Source: Marinobacter nauticus (GTDB lineage: Bacteria > Pseudomonadota > Gammaproteobacteria > Enterobacterales > Shewanellaceae). From it: a stretch of DNA of 61,892 nucleotides. Shown in pieces: positions 47,057-57,350 of this stretch (position 1 is its first letter; each line of letters opens with the position of its first letter). A program made the translations under genes and the position numbers. Where the stretch lies: positions 1 to 61,892 of the forward strand of contig NZ_JAHVJZ010000013.1 in the NCBI RefSeq assembly GCF_019801015.1, read 5' to 3'. The notes beneath the pieces are model-generated. The model worked only from the letters and a program-made list of their open reading frames with translations, made no database searches and had not been told where the DNA came from.

Positions 47057-48499
47057 TCAGTAGCCCCAGAAGGTTCTCAGGAACAGGACGGCGACGGTAA
47101 CGATCTCCAGTCGCCCCAGTAACATCCCCACACTCAGGGCCCACTTGGCCGCGTCCGGCAGTGACGCGAAGTTGCCAGCGGGCCCGATAACCTCTCCCAG
47201 CCCCGGTCCAACGTTGGTGACCGCCGTGACCGCCCCGGTCAGACTCGAGACGGGATCAACCCCCACCAGCACCAGGAAAAGCGCCAGTACCGCGATGGTC
47301 GCCATAAACAGCATGGTGAACGCCACCAATGAGCGCAGGATATCCTCATTAATCGGGCGGCGATTGTAACGCTGCGGCACCACCGCATTGGGGTGAATAT
47401 GCTGGCGCAAGGCCTTCATCACTACCGCGCCGGCGATCTGAAAGCGGAATATTTTGATTGCCCCGGAGGTGGAGCCGGAGCAGGCCCCGACAAACATCAG
47501 CAGGAAGAAGATGATGTTGGCGGCAGGGCCCCATTGGCTGTAATCCGTTGAGGCGAACCCGGTGGTGGTCACCACCGATACCAGGTTGAAGGCCGCCAGG
47601 GTCAATGCGGGAAAGAAATCCATCTCCTGTTCCCGTGCCAGCCAAATCGCCAGGATCAGCGAGGCCACGGCCACAAATCGGGCAAAGCCGATCACCTGCT
47701 GGTCCTGCCATGGGGCGAAAGAGCGACGATAGAGGCTCTGGACGTAGAGCAGCATTGGCAGGCCACTGAGGAACATAAACAGCGTGCCGTTCCAGTGGGC
47801 GGCGACGCTGAAGTGGGTCATCGAGCTGTCACTGGTGGAGTAACCGCCGGTGGAGACGGTGGTCATGGCATGGTTGATCGATTCAAACACCGTCATGCCG
47901 GACAGGTAGTAGCCGATGCCGCACAGTACGGTCAGGATCAGGTAGACCTTCACCAGCGCCCGGCCGATCTCTTTGGTGCGGGGCAGGGATTTATCAGACC
48001 AATCAGAGCTTTCGGTCCGGAACAGTCTCATCCCCCCCACGTTTAGCAGAGGCAGAATGGCCACGCCGACCGCGATAAAACCGATGCCGCCCATCCATTG
48101 CAGCAGCGAGCGCCAGATCAGAATCGACCAGGGCGCGCTGTCGAGGCCGGTGAGCACCGTCGACCCGGTGGTGGTGATCCCCGACATGGTTTCAAAGAAT
48201 GCGTCGGTGTAACTGATGGCGTGGAAGAAGGTGAAAGGCAGGGCCGCAAAGATGGCCACCACAAACCAGGTCAGGGTAGTGAAGAGGTAAAAGTCTCGGG
48301 TGTGCAGGGTGATTCTGCACCCCCAACTGCTGCCCAGGGCAACGAAGGCCACGCCGCCGGTCATGGCGGCGGAGAGCAGGAAGTCCTGCACCAGGCCTTC
48401 ATTGTGGTAGAGGGAAAACCCCACAGGCACCAGCATCAGCCCTGCCAGCACAGCCAGGAACAGGCCGAGCAGTAGCAGCAGGGGTCTGACATTGATCAT
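47057..48499 (-). CDS. trkH: Trk-type potassium uptake protein TrkH (copy 2)
   Basis: 480 residues, same architecture as copy 1 with pore loops GITTTGSTVLTG, TVSTGGYSTS, TTTGFASTDYS and TNVGPGLGEV, but clearly diverged. It lies 27 bp after trkA on the same strand, so this copy is probably cotranscribed with the regulatory subunit. Both copies may use the single TrkA. Confidence 0.96.
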   Translation of the reverse strand: MINVRPLLLLLGLFLAVLAGLMLVPVGFSLYHNEGLVQDFLLSAAMTGGVAFVALGSSWGCRITLHTRDFYLFTTLTWFVVAIFAALPFTFFHAISYTDAFFETMSGITTTGSTVLTGLDSAPWSILIWRSLLQWMGGIGFIAVGVAILPLLNVGGMRLFRTESSDWSDKSLPRTKEIGRALVKVYLILTVLCGIGYYLSGMTVFESINHAMTTVSTGGYSTSDSSMTHFSVAAHWNGTLFMFLSGLPMLLYVQSLYRRSFAPWQDQQVIGFARFVAVASLILAIWLAREQEMDFFPALTLAAFNLVSVVTTTGFASTDYSQWGPAANIIFFLLMFVGACSGSTSGAIKIFRFQIAGAVVMKALRQHIHPNAVVPQRYNRRPINEDILRSLVAFTMLFMATIAVLALFLVLVGVDPVSSLTGAVTAVTNVGPGLGEVIGPAGNFASLPDAAKWALSVGMLLGRLEIVTVAVLFLRTFWGY

Positions 48500-48526
48500 C
48501 CCGGTCTCCTTTGTGAGCCTTGAAGA

Positions 48527-49927
48527 TCAGATAAACAGCGCGCTTGGCTGGAACAGCTTTTCCACTTCCCTAATGTGTTTCTTGTCCACCAGGAACAGGA
48601 TGACATGATCGTCCTGTTCGATGACCGTGCGGTCATGAGCCATCATCACTTCGTCCCGGCGGACGATGGCGCCAATGGTGGTGCCCGGCGGCAGTTTGAT
48701 CTCCTGAACCTGACGTCCCACCACTTTGGAGGTGTTGGGATCACCGTGTGCAACCGCTTCAATGGCTTCGGCTGCACCCCGGCGCAGAGAGTAAACGTTG
48801 TTGATGTCGCCCTGACGCACGTGGGTCAGCAGCGCAGAAATGGTGGCCTGTTGCGGTGAAATGGCGATGTCGATATTGGCGTCCTGCACCAGGTCCACAT
48901 AGGCTTCACGCTGGATCAGCACCATCACCTTCTTGGCGCCCATCCGCTTGGCCAGCAGCGCCGACATGATGTTGGCTTCGTCGTCGTTGGTGACGGCGAT
49001 AAACACATCCACCTGGCTGATCTGCTCGTCGCTAAGCAGCTCCTGATCGGAAGCGTCACCGTGGAATACGGTGGTGTCTTCCAGGTACTCGGAGAGCTGG
49101 CTGGCCCGCTCGCCGTTGCGCTCAATCAGCTTCACTTCGTGAAACGGCTCCAGCGCTTTGGCCAGACCGAAGCCGATGTTACCGCCGCCGGCAATCATGA
49201 TGTTGCGGTAGCTGGACTCCAGCTTCTGCATCTCACTCATCACTGCCCGAATGTGTTTGGAATCGGCCACGAAAAACACTTCGTCGTCCGCTTCGATCAC
49301 CGTGGTGCCGCGCGGCATGATGGGACGGCCCTGGCGGAAAATGGCGGCCACCCGGGTATCAATATTGGGCATGTGCTCTTTCAGCGCGGACAGGGCGCTG
49401 CCCACCAGAGAACCACCATAATACGCCTTTACCGCCACCAGGCTGGCCTTGCCATCGGCAAACTCGAGAACCTGCAAAGCCCCCGGATATTCAACTAACC
49501 GGCGTATGTAATTGGTCACTAACTGCTCAGGGGCGATCAGCTCGTCGATAAAGAATCGACCGCGGCTGTCCGGGTCGGAACCGCCACTCTGAAACAGATC
49601 GTCCCGCTTGGTCAGATAGGCTGGACTGCGGATCCTGGCGATCTTGGTTGGGGTGCCGTAGAGGGTATACGCCAGATGACAGGCCACCATATTGGTGTCG
49701 TCGGAGTTGGTCACGGCGATAAGCATGTCGGCATCCTCGGCACCGGCGTCTCTCAAAACATGAGGGAAGGCGGCGTGACCGTGCACCACACGCAGGTCCA
49801 GCTTGTCCTGAAGCGTGCGAAGTGCAGCGATGTCGTTATCGACGATGGTGATGTCGTTGTTTTCCCCGACCAGGTTCTCTGCCAGGGTGCCGCCGACCTG
49901 GCCGGCGCCAAGAATGATGATCTTCAT
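48527..49927 (-). CDS. trkA: Trk system regulatory protein TrkA
   Basis: Cytoplasmic NAD(H)/nucleotide-binding gate of Trk channels. 466 residues in two RCK_N/RCK_C repeats, with dinucleotide motifs [15 protein letters not shown] at the N-terminus and [15 protein letters not shown] near residue 236. The start overlaps the rsmB stop by 4 bp (ATGA). Confidence 0.98.
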   Translation of the reverse strand: MKIIILGAGQVGGTLAENLVGENNDITIVDNDIAALRTLQDKLDLRVVHGHAAFPHVLRDAGAEDADMLIAVTNSDDTNMVACHLAYTLYGTPTKIARIRSPAYLTKRDDLFQSGGSDPDSRGRFFIDELIAPEQLVTNYIRRLVEYPGALQVLEFADGKASLVAVKAYYGGSLVGSALSALKEHMPNIDTRVAAIFRQGRPIMPRGTTVIEADDEVFFVADSKHIRAVMSEMQKLESSYRNIMIAGGGNIGFGLAKALEPFHEVKLIERNGERASQLSEYLEDTTVFHGDASDQELLSDEQISQVDVFIAVTNDDEANIMSALLAKRMGAKKVMVLIQREAYVDLVQDANIDIAISPQQATISALLTHVRQGDINNVYSLRRGAAEAIEAVAHGDPNTSKVVGRQVQEIKLPPGTTIGAIVRRDEVMMAHDRTVIEQDDHVILFLVDKKHIREVEKLFQPSALFI

Positions 49928-51249
49928 GCTGTCTGGGTGGACCCGTCCTGCCGTTTAATCAAGCGGGCATAGTAGAACCCGTCTCCGCCTTCTTCGGTTG
50001 GCAGCAACTGCCAGCCAGGGTGAGCGGGGTCTTCATCTGCCACGATGGGATCGAGCATAGCATCGGGGGTTTTCTGAAGAAACGCTTGGATCTGCTGCAC
50101 ATTTTCATCCGGAAGTACGGAACAGGTCGCGTACACCAGCGTGCCGCCGGGTTTGAGCATGCTCCAGCTGGCGGCCAGGATCTCGCCCTGCAGCTTTGCC
50201 AGCTTGGCAATGTCCTCGTCACGGCGCAGCCACTTGCTGTCCGGATTGCGGCGCATTACGCCGGTGGCGGAGCAGGGGGCATCCAGCAGAATGCGGTCAA
50301 ACGGCTGTCCGTCCCACCAGCTGGCGGGGTCGGTGCCGTCACCACACTTCATCGTGGCGTTCAGCCCCAGACGGTCGAGGTTCTGCTTAACCCGGGTCAG
50401 ACGCCAGGGGTCCACATCCAGTGCCACCAGTTCAGCCAGTGCTGGCTGTTGCTCCAGAATGTGGCAGCTCTTACCGCCGGGCGCTGCACAGGCATCCAGC
50501 ACCCGCTCGCCGGCCTGAGGGGCCAGCAGGCGGCCGCTTATCTGAGCGGAGTGGTCCTGGACGGATACCGCACCCTTGGCAAAGCCGGGCAGAGTGGTGA
50601 CATCACAGGCTTTGAGCAGACGGATGGACTCCGGCTCCTCACCGGCCACCGCGTCCACACCGGCGTCGGCCAGCATCTCAAGGTACTTATCGCGGCTTTG
50701 CTGACGGGCGTTGTTGCGCAACCACAGCGGCGGTGCGGCATTGTTGGCATCCAGCACCGCCTGCCACTGTTCGGGGTACGCGTCTTCCAGTCGCTTGATA
50801 AACCAGCCAGGGTGACGGTAGTGCACAGAGGGCGCGTCAAACTGCTCGGCCTTCAGCGCCTCCATATCCCGGTCCAGTGCACGCAATACACCATTGACCA
50901 GGCCGGTCATGCCGGGTGCACCGATTTCGCGGCAGGCATTGACTGACTCAGCGACAACGGCGTGAGAACCCACGCGAGTGTGCTTTAACTGGTACAGGCC
51001 GGACAGCAGCAGCCCGTGGATGATCCGCTTTTTGCCACTGAGCGGCTTCTGCAAACAGCGGCGCACCTGAGTGTCCAGCTGCGGCAGCTGACGCATCACG
51101 CCATAGGCGATCTCGGCCAGCAGGGCTTTATCTCTCGGGTCACGGAGTTTGCTTTGCGCTTTGGGTAGCGCCTGAGACAGTGACTGGCCCTGATCGATCA
51201 CCAGGATGATCACGCTGGCAGCCAGCGCACGCAGATTGGGTTGGCTCAT
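49924..51249 (-). CDS. rsmB: 16S rRNA (cytosine967-C5)-methyltransferase RsmB
   Basis: 441 residues. The N-terminal NusB-like RNA-binding domain precedes a SAM-dependent domain with [14 protein letters not shown], the proline-cysteine motif [15 protein letters not shown] and catalytic cysteine segment [11 protein letters not shown]. It overlaps fmt and trkA by 4 bp on each side, giving a tightly coupled def-fmt-rsmB-trkA-trkH string as in E. coli. Confidence 0.98.
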   Translation of the reverse strand: MSQPNLRALAASVIILVIDQGQSLSQALPKAQSKLRDPRDKALLAEIAYGVMRQLPQLDTQVRRCLQKPLSGKKRIIHGLLLSGLYQLKHTRVGSHAVVAESVNACREIGAPGMTGLVNGVLRALDRDMEALKAEQFDAPSVHYRHPGWFIKRLEDAYPEQWQAVLDANNAAPPLWLRNNARQQSRDKYLEMLADAGVDAVAGEEPESIRLLKACDVTTLPGFAKGAVSVQDHSAQISGRLLAPQAGERVLDACAAPGGKSCHILEQQPALAELVALDVDPWRLTRVKQNLDRLGLNATMKCGDGTDPASWWDGQPFDRILLDAPCSATGVMRRNPDSKWLRRDEDIAKLAKLQGEILAASWSMLKPGGTLVYATCSVLPDENVQQIQAFLQKTPDAMLDPIVADEDPAHPGWQLLPTEEGGDGFYYARLIKRQDGSTQTA

Positions 51250-52190
51250 GACAGTTGGGTTCCTACCTCAAACCATTCTTTGCGGGCATTGAGGATGTCC
51301 GCCACCGCCATTGCTTTCTTGCCGGGCAGTTGCAGGTTGGTCAGCTTCAGCACACCCTCGCCAGTGGCGATCTGGATGCCGGTCTTGTCCGCGGCCAGGA
51401 TGGTGCCAGGCTTGGCATTGTGGTTGTCGGCCAGCGCCTCACAGGCCCACAGTTTGACGGTTTGGTCCGCCACCTGGAAATGGCTTACCGGCCAGGGGTT
51501 GAAGGCACGGCACTCACGCCAAAGGGCCAGTGCAGACTTGGTCCAGTCTACGGCGGCTTCCTCTTTCGAGAGTTTTTCCGCGTAGTTGGCCAGCGCGTCA
51601 TCCTGCTCTTCTGCGACGGCGGTGCCGTCGGCCAGTGGTGTCAGGGACTCCACCAGAGCTTTCGGGCCCAATTCGGCCAGCTTGGTATAAAGGCTGGCGG
51701 AGGTGTCGTTGTCTTCGATGGGCAGGGCCACCTTATGCAGCATGGCACCGGTGTCCAGGCCCACATCCATCTGCATGATGGTGACGCCGGTTTCGGCATC
51801 GCCCGCCCAGATAGAGCGCTGGATTGGCGCCGCGCCGCGCCAACGCGGCAGCAGGCTGCCGTGGACATTGATGCAGCCCAGTCGGGGCAGGTCCAGAACC
51901 GCTTTAGGGAGGATCAGGCCATACGCCACCACCACCATAATGTCGAAGTCGATGGCAGCCAGCTCTTGCTGGGCGTCTTCCTTGCGCAGTGATTGGGGTT
52001 GGTACACCGGCAGGTTGTGCTCCAGTGCCAGCTGCTTTACCGGACTGGCGGTCAGCTTTTTGCCTCGACCGGCTGGGCGGTCAGGCTGAGTGTAAACGGC
52101 CACCACCTGATGGTGGGAGTCCAGCAGGGCCGCCAGATGCTGAGCGGCAAAATCCGGCGTACCGGCAAAGACAATTTTCAATGCAGTCAA
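51246..52190 (-). CDS. fmt: Methionyl-tRNA formyltransferase
   Basis: Formylates initiator Met-tRNA. 314 residues. The catalytic core is [19 protein letters not shown] with the conserved Asn and His, and the catalytic Asp is in [13 protein letters not shown]-terminal OB-like tRNA-binding domain follows. Starts 9 bp after def. Confidence 0.98.
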   Translation of the reverse strand: MTALKIVFAGTPDFAAQHLAALLDSHHQVVAVYTQPDRPAGRGKKLTASPVKQLALEHNLPVYQPQSLRKEDAQQELAAIDFDIMVVVAYGLILPKAVLDLPRLGCINVHGSLLPRWRGAAPIQRSIWAGDAETGVTIMQMDVGLDTGAMLHKVALPIEDNDTSASLYTKLAELGPKALVESLTPLADGTAVAEEQDDALANYAEKLSKEEAAVDWTKSALALWRECRAFNPWPVSHFQVADQTVKLWACEALADNHNAKPGTILAADKTGIQIATGEGVLKLTNLQLPGKKAMAVADILNARKEWFEVGTQLS

Positions 52191-52199
52191 AGTGGTGTC

Positions 52200-52715
52200 C
52201 TAGGAAGCGTGCTTGGCGTCGAGTCGGGCCTGTTTCTCCAGCTTCTGCTTAATGCGCTGGCGCTTCAGGGGGGAGAGGTAGTCTACAAACAGCTTACCTT
52301 GCAGGTGATCCATCTCGTGCTGAATGCAGATAGAGAGCAGTTCGTCAGCTTCAACAGTAAAGGTATTTCCTTCACGGTCCTGCGCTTCGAACACCACGTG
52401 CTCCGCGCGCTCCACCTTGGCGTAGATGCCCGGTACAGACAAACAGCCCTCTTCATTGGTGAAGTGACCGTGCTCTTCAGTGATCTTCGGATTGATAAAG
52501 ACCTTAGGCTCGCTGCGGTCTTCAGAGTGATCCATCACGATCACCTGAACGTGCTCATTAATCTGAGTCGCCGCCAAACCAATGCCGCGCTCTTCGTACA
52601 TGGTGTCGAACATATCGTCCACCAGTTGCTGAAGGGCCGGGCCGAAGTCGGTGACCGGTTCTGCGATGGTACGCAGGCGTTCATCGGGAAAACGCAGGAC
52701 TTCTCTAACAGCCAT
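52200..52715 (-). CDS. def: Peptide deformylase
   Basis: Iron-type metalloenzyme removing N-formyl groups from nascent proteins. 171 residues with the three motifs [16 protein letters not shown] and [10 protein letters not shown] (metal ligands Cys, His, His). First gene of the def-fmt-rsmB-trkA-trkH unit, divergent from the LysM gene. Confidence 0.98.
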   Translation of the reverse strand: MAVREVLRFPDERLRTIAEPVTDFGPALQQLVDDMFDTMYEERGIGLAATQINEHVQVIVMDHSEDRSEPKVFINPKITEEHGHFTNEEGCLSVPGIYAKVERAEHVVFEAQDREGNTFTVEADELLSICIQHEMDHLQGKLFVDYLSPLKRQRIKQKLEKQARLDAKHAS

Positions 52716-52750
52716 TACCTAATCTCATTCATTTATATAAAAAATTTGAC

Positions 52751-52776
52751 AACAACCTGCCTATAATTAGGTTGTT
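52751..52776. promoter_or_regulatory. Inverted repeat between def and the LysM gene
   Basis: AACAACCT (52751-52758) and AGGTTGTT (52769-52776) are perfect inverted arms around a 10-bp centre that contains TATAAT. It may be an operator over a promoter in the divergent region. Its role is unknown. Confidence 0.4.
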
Positions 52777-52851
52777 TTGGGGTAATTTTAACCCTTTGCT
52801 TCTTCCTTTTACAGGTAAGGTAGAGGCGGGGCTACGTAACAAGGATGTGGC

Positions 52852-53949
52852 ATGAGAACAGTAATCATAATGCTGGCGGCGCTACTCAGCCTGCCATTGG
52901 CGGCGGACACCCTGACTTTGAAGCCAGGTCACCCGGATACATACGTGGTCAAAAAGGGGGATACCCTCTGGGATATCTCGGCCATCTTTTTGGATGATCC
53001 CTGGCGCTGGCCGACCCTGTGGGGTGCCAACCCACAAATCGCTAACCCTCACCTTATCTACCCGGGCGATCGCCTGAATCTGGTCTATCTCGACGGTGTG
53101 CCAAGACTGGTGCGTAAACCGGTTAAACGGCTCTCGCCACAGATGAATGTGCAGCAAAAAGGCGGTGCCATTCCGGCTCTGCCTCTCTCCATTATCGAGC
53201 CCTATCTGAGTTTCCAGCAGGTGCTGGGGGAGGAAGCCCTGGCAGAAACCCCGCAGGTGATTGGTGGGGAACGGGACGCCACCCGATACGCCATGGGCGA
53301 TGTGGTGTATATCAATGCGCGACTGCCACTGGGTGAAAAGTACGGGGTTTACATGCTGTCTCGTCGCTTTGTTGACCCGGACACCGAAGAGTTCCTGGGC
53401 CAGGAAGCACTGATGACGGCCACCGGTCGGGTAATTGAAAGCGGTGAAGTTTCCCGCATTGAGCTGCTGAGCATGCGTCAGGAGGTGGCCACCGGTCAGA
53501 AGGTGATGGCACTGAAGGATGACCTGATGCTGCCAGCCTATATGATGCCCACCGCCGCTCCGGAAGGGGCGGATGGCCGTGTGATCGCTGCCGATGCCAT
53601 GGTGCGTGAGATTGGTCCTCTGGAAGTGGCCATCATCAACCGTGGCGCCGAAGATGGCGCCGAGGCGGGCCAGGTGTTTGCCATCTATAAAGAGGGCACT
53701 GAGGTGGTTGAAAAGAGGGATGGCGAATTTGTCGAACCGGAAGACCGCCGTGCTTACGATGAAATGGTGGCGATGCTGTCCGACGGACGCACCATCAAGC
53801 AGCCGGAGGTTTATCGCGGTGAGCTGATGCTGTTCAAAACCTACGATCGGGTCAGTCTCGGCCTGATCGTAAACGGCCGTCGCCCAGTCCGCATCCTGGA
53901 CCTGATCGCCCGGCCAGAGCCCATGGTTTTTGGCAGTGAGCGCGACTGA
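52852..53949 (+). CDS. Exported LysM-domain protein
   Basis: 365 residues. A signal peptide (about 1-18, cleavage near LAA/DTL) is followed by a LysM peptidoglycan-binding domain (YVVKKGDTLWDISAIFLDDPWRWPTLWG and NPHLIYPGDRLNL) and about 270 residues of beta-rich sequence of unknown function. Widely found before dprA in gammaproteobacteria. Probably periplasmic or envelope-associated. Its 3' end overlaps dprA. Confidence 0.88.
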   Translation: MRTVIIMLAALLSLPLAADTLTLKPGHPDTYVVKKGDTLWDISAIFLDDPWRWPTLWGANPQIANPHLIYPGDRLNLVYLDGVPRLVRKPVKRLSPQMNVQQKGGAIPALPLSIIEPYLSFQQVLGEEALAETPQVIGGERDATRYAMGDVVYINARLPLGEKYGVYMLSRRFVDPDTEEFLGQEALMTATGRVIESGEVSRIELLSMRQEVATGQKVMALKDDLMLPAYMMPTAAPEGADGRVIAADAMVREIGPLEVAIINRGAEDGAEAGQVFAIYKEGTEVVEKRDGEFVEPEDRRAYDEMVAMLSDGRTIKQPEVYRGELMLFKTYDRVSLGLIVNGRRPVRILDLIARPEPMVFGSERD

Positions 53950-55036
53950 AGAGATTCGACGCTGGCTTGCCCTGGATGCGTTATCCCGGGTAAGCCAGGT
54001 TCGAAAGCTGGCACTGCTGGAGGCGTTTCCCTGGGCAGAACTCTGGGAGCGTGCCGCAGCAGGCCGGCTCCCAGGCCTCTCTACCGCCCAGCATCGCGCC
54101 TTGCTTGAGCCGGACGGCCACGCCATTGACCATACGCTCACCTGGCTGCAAGCCGCTCCCCATCACCACTTCATTCCCCTGACTGACCCCCGCTACCCCC
54201 TGGCCTTGCGCCACACGGAAGATCCCCCCTTGATTCTGTTTGCTGCCGGTGAGGCTGAATGGCTTCAGCAGCCCATGCTGGCGATGGTAGGCAGTCGCAA
54301 CGCGTCGCTGAGCGGACGCCAACTGGCCGAGCGGTGGGCGGCCAGTCTCGCCGGTCTGGGATGGGTCTTGGTGTCCGGGCTGGCGGAGGGGATAGACGGC
54401 GCTGCACATCGCGGAGCGCTAAGCCAGGGGCCCACCGTTTCTGTTGAGGGCAGTGGCCTGGCCAGCGTTTACCCCAAGGCCCACATTGGCCTGGCAAAGG
54501 AGATTGAGCAGTGCGGCGTCAGGGTGTCCGAGTTCTGGCCCTCAGAGGGGGTGAGACGGTCGCATTTCCCCAAGCGAAACCGGATTGTCAGTGGTCTGAG
54601 CCGCGGTGTGGTCGTGGTGGAGGCCGGGCTGAAAAGTGGCTCTCTGATTACTGCCCGCCTGGCCAACGAACAGGGCCGCGATGTGTTTGCCGTGCCGGGC
54701 AGTGTGCTCGATCCGAAACGGGTCGGTTGCCATTATCTGATTCAGCAGGGAGCCAAATTGGCCGCTGATCCGGTCGATATCATTGAGGAGCTGCTGCCCC
54801 AACTTTCCCGGGAGGCGCTGGAAGCGTTGATCAGGGTGCCGCAGGCGAACGTAGAAAGTTTGCCAGTCCCGGCGTTGTTAGATAGTGTGGGTTACGAGGC
54901 AACATCCGTAGATGATGTAGTGGCAATCAGCCAATTACCGGTAGATGTTGTGCTTGAGCAACTGACCGAGATGGAATTGGACGGGTGGGTTGCAGCGGTG
55001 CCCGGTGGCTATGTCCGGCTTAGGGGGAAGCGATAA
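53936..55036 (+). CDS. dprA: DNA processing protein DprA (Smf)
   Basis: Binds incoming single-stranded DNA and loads RecA in transformation. About 366 residues from a GTG at 53936 (TTG at 53930 is the only alternative), overlapping the LysM gene by 14 bp; neither start has a good ribosome site. The Rossmann-like core contains [48 protein letters not shown] and [15 protein letters not shown]. The usual GTGLDxxYPxxN stretch reads [12 protein letters not shown] here. A C-terminal winged-helix (DprA_WH-like) domain follows. Overlaps smg by one base. Confidence 0.93.
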   Translation: MSATEEIRRWLALDALSRVSQVRKLALLEAFPWAELWERAAAGRLPGLSTAQHRALLEPDGHAIDHTLTWLQAAPHHHFIPLTDPRYPLALRHTEDPPLILFAAGEAEWLQQPMLAMVGSRNASLSGRQLAERWAASLAGLGWVLVSGLAEGIDGAAHRGALSQGPTVSVEGSGLASVYPKAHIGLAKEIEQCGVRVSEFWPSEGVRRSHFPKRNRIVSGLSRGVVVVEAGLKSGSLITARLANEQGRDVFAVPGSVLDPKRVGCHYLIQQGAKLAADPVDIIEELLPQLSREALEALIRVPQANVESLPVPALLDSVGYEATSVDDVVAISQLPVDVVLEQLTEMELDGWVAAVPGGYVRLRGKR

Positions 55037-55509
55037 TGTTCGATATCTTAATGTACCTGTTTGAGACCTATGTACAGAGCGATGTTGAACTTTTGTTCGA
55101 CCGCGAAGAATTAACTGACGAGTTAAGCCGTGCCGGGTTCCGGTCCGACGAGATTGGCAAAGCGCTGGTCTGGATTGAGAAGCTGGCGGCGTTGCAGGAC
55201 TCCGACCGTCATCCTTATCTGGTGGGGATTGAGCCCGGCTCGTTCCGGGTGTATACCCCCGAAGAGATGGCGCGTCTGGACACGGAAAGCCGCGGATTCC
55301 TGATGTTTCTGGAGCAGATCCAGGTGTTGTGCGCCGCCACCCGGGAGATGGTGATTGACCGGGTAATGGAGCTGGATGGCGAACCGCTCTCTCTGGATGA
55401 CCTGAAGTGGGTGGTGTTGATGGTGTTGTTTAATGCCCCGGGCAATGAGCAGGCCTACACCCAGATGGAAGACCTGATATTTGAGGAGCCGGAGGGGCTG
55501 CTTCACTAA
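55036..55509 (+). CDS. smg: Smg family protein (DUF494)
   Basis: 157-residue acidic protein of unknown function conserved next to dprA. It begins [16 protein letters not shown] and contains [19 protein letters not shown], both typical. Translationally coupled to dprA (TAATG) and followed by a terminator. Confidence 0.93.
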   Translation: MFDILMYLFETYVQSDVELLFDREELTDELSRAGFRSDEIGKALVWIEKLAALQDSDRHPYLVGIEPGSFRVYTPEEMARLDTESRGFLMFLEQIQVLCAATREMVIDRVMELDGEPLSLDDLKWVVLMVLFNAPGNEQAYTQMEDLIFEEPEGLLH

Positions 55510-55515
55510 AAGAAC

Positions 55516-55540
55516 AGGGCGCCGAAAGGCGCCCTTTTTG
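55516..55540. terminator. Terminator after smg
   Basis: Stem AGGGCGCC (55516-55523) with GGCGCCCT (55528-55535), loop GAAA, then T run; it separates smg from the convergent collagenase gene. Confidence 0.88.
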
Positions 55541-55542
55541 GT

Positions 55543-57237
55543 TCAGAAGTGCAGGTGCCCTTCGGTATTGGCCAACTGCGGCGGGCGCAGATAATCACGA
55601 TACCCATAGCGGTTCAGCTTGCGCGGGTAAGGTGAGGCATTGGCTTCCTCCGGCAGCGGCGTTTCTGCCCACTGAACCAGCCACTTCTGGAAACCCGCCT
55701 GATGGGCCGCGGCGGTGCTGGCCAGGGCCTCGGCGTAACCCTCAGCGTAGTCCCCCTTCAGTGGGTGGGTAATGGCTCGGAGTTGTTCCGGATCCTGCTC
55801 GGACAGATAGCGCACCGCCATGTAGCTCCAGCGATAAGTGCGGTCCAGTCCATCGCTGTACTCCGTGGCAAAGATGGTTTCCAGATCCAGCCACTCTTCC
55901 TGCTCCGTGTCTTTCAGCAGTTTCTGAGCCTGACGGTTGTCTTCGCCTTTTGATATGTACTCAGCCAGTCCTTCCGCCCACCAGACCATCTGGCCAGGGA
56001 AGTGACCAAAGCCCCCGTACTTGATGTAGCGACCGTCCAGATAGTGGACATACTCGTGGTTCAGGTTCCAGACGTTGTACTCCGGCAGCCACCAGCCCCG
56101 GAACGCAAAGAAGCGGGCCTGGTTGCCTTCGGCCTGAGGGATGCCTTCGATGTACATGCCACCATTGTCAGTGCCGATATCAAACAGCAGCTGGCCGTAG
56201 GCGTTGTATTGGCTCCAGTTCTTGAAGACCACCACTTCCAGCGCCGTGTTGTGGTCATTCACAACCGGGTTCATGCCGGTGCTCAGCAAGCTGTGGAAAT
56301 GGTCTTCCTGGGAGGTCAGGCGTTCACAGCTGATCGCCAGCTCTTCGGGGCTAAGATCCTGAGTACGGATCACCAACCGGTCGGTGCAGGCGTGAGTAAT
56401 CGGCAGAACGGCATCTGGCTCCGGGATGGCACAGATGTCGCCGTACGTTTCCTTACAGGCTTCCTGACCCAGGAAAGCGTTCACCAAGTATCCCAGCGTG
56501 AAAGCCTCTTTCGCTGCGTCTCCCCGGTTGGCGAGGTCGGAACGGGCGATCTCTGCGACAGCATCATCCTGAGCCGTCGCTGCCTCCTCATCCAGTAACA
56601 GGCGTTGGTGCGCCAGTACCCAGTAGGCGTTTTGCTGAGGCCAGTCCTGGCCGTCATATTGCGCGCCCGCGCTAGACGCGTAGGTTTTCATAACGCTGGC
56701 CAGTGACTGGGCGCTGAGCGCCTGGCGCAGCGGGTTGTCCTCATCTTTACGGCGAACCTTGTGCATCAGCAGACCCGGTGCCCGCAGCAGTTCCCAGAGC
56801 GCGTACTCCTGCGCGAGGGACTGGGGAGACTGTTGAGCAAACCGTTCGAGCTGGCGGGTCAGGGCCGGCAGCAACTCAACCGCCTTATCCTGAAGACCTT
56901 CCTGGCCATAGTAGCGATACAGGGTGACGGCCCACTGCTCGGCCAGGCGGGGCTGGTTTAGGGCATCCAGTGTCTCACCCCGGGTCAGCATGGCTTGATG
57001 CAGCTGGGCTTGTTGGGGCTCACTCAGAGTGTCCGGATCACCGAAATAGGAGAACGCGCGCAGGTAGTCCAGCGCTTGTTCCGGATTGCCGTGACTCAGG
57101 TTGTCCAGTGCCAGCGGCAGTTGTTGGGGATCGGGTTGTTGCCAATTGCTGAGATTGATCGGCGCCGGGGTGGGGTGGGGTGCGGAGGCACAGGCCCCGA
57201 GCAGGCCGGTGAGGGCCAGGGGGAGAAGTAAACGCAT
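55543..57237 (-). CDS. M9-family collagenase-like lipoprotein
   Basis: 564 residues from the ATG at 57237 (AAGGGA upstream). An N-terminal lipoprotein signal ends in the lipobox LGAC with Cys16, followed by Ala, which favours outer-membrane sorting. After a helical N-terminal region there is the zinc site HEYVHYLDGRY (394-398 is HExxH) and WWAEGLAEYISKG, which supplies the third (Glu) ligand; this is the pattern of Vibrio-type M9 collagenases. The family's C-terminal PKD/PPC binding domains are absent. Likely a cell-attached protease acting on collagen-like or other proteins. Own promoter, no operon. Confidence 0.87.
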   Translation of the reverse strand: MRLLLPLALTGLLGACASAPHPTPAPINLSNWQQPDPQQLPLALDNLSHGNPEQALDYLRAFSYFGDPDTLSEPQQAQLHQAMLTRGETLDALNQPRLAEQWAVTLYRYYGQEGLQDKAVELLPALTRQLERFAQQSPQSLAQEYALWELLRAPGLLMHKVRRKDEDNPLRQALSAQSLASVMKTYASSAGAQYDGQDWPQQNAYWVLAHQRLLLDEEAATAQDDAVAEIARSDLANRGDAAKEAFTLGYLVNAFLGQEACKETYGDICAIPEPDAVLPITHACTDRLVIRTQDLSPEELAISCERLTSQEDHFHSLLSTGMNPVVNDHNTALEVVVFKNWSQYNAYGQLLFDIGTDNGGMYIEGIPQAEGNQARFFAFRGWWLPEYNVWNLNHEYVHYLDGRYIKYGGFGHFPGQMVWWAEGLAEYISKGEDNRQAQKLLKDTEQEEWLDLETIFATEYSDGLDRTYRWSYMAVRYLSEQDPEQLRAITHPLKGDYAEGYAEALASTAAAHQAGFQKWLVQWAETPLPEEANASPYPRKLNRYGYRDYLRPPQLANTEGHLHF

Positions 57238-57350
57238 TGTCATTCCCTTGTTTGTTTTTGTATACAATATTCCACTGTGTTGTCTCAATGCAATCCCACC
57301 CCAACTGCTGGTAAAATCTGTTCAGTTCATTGAGTGGTTGGAAAGGGTTC

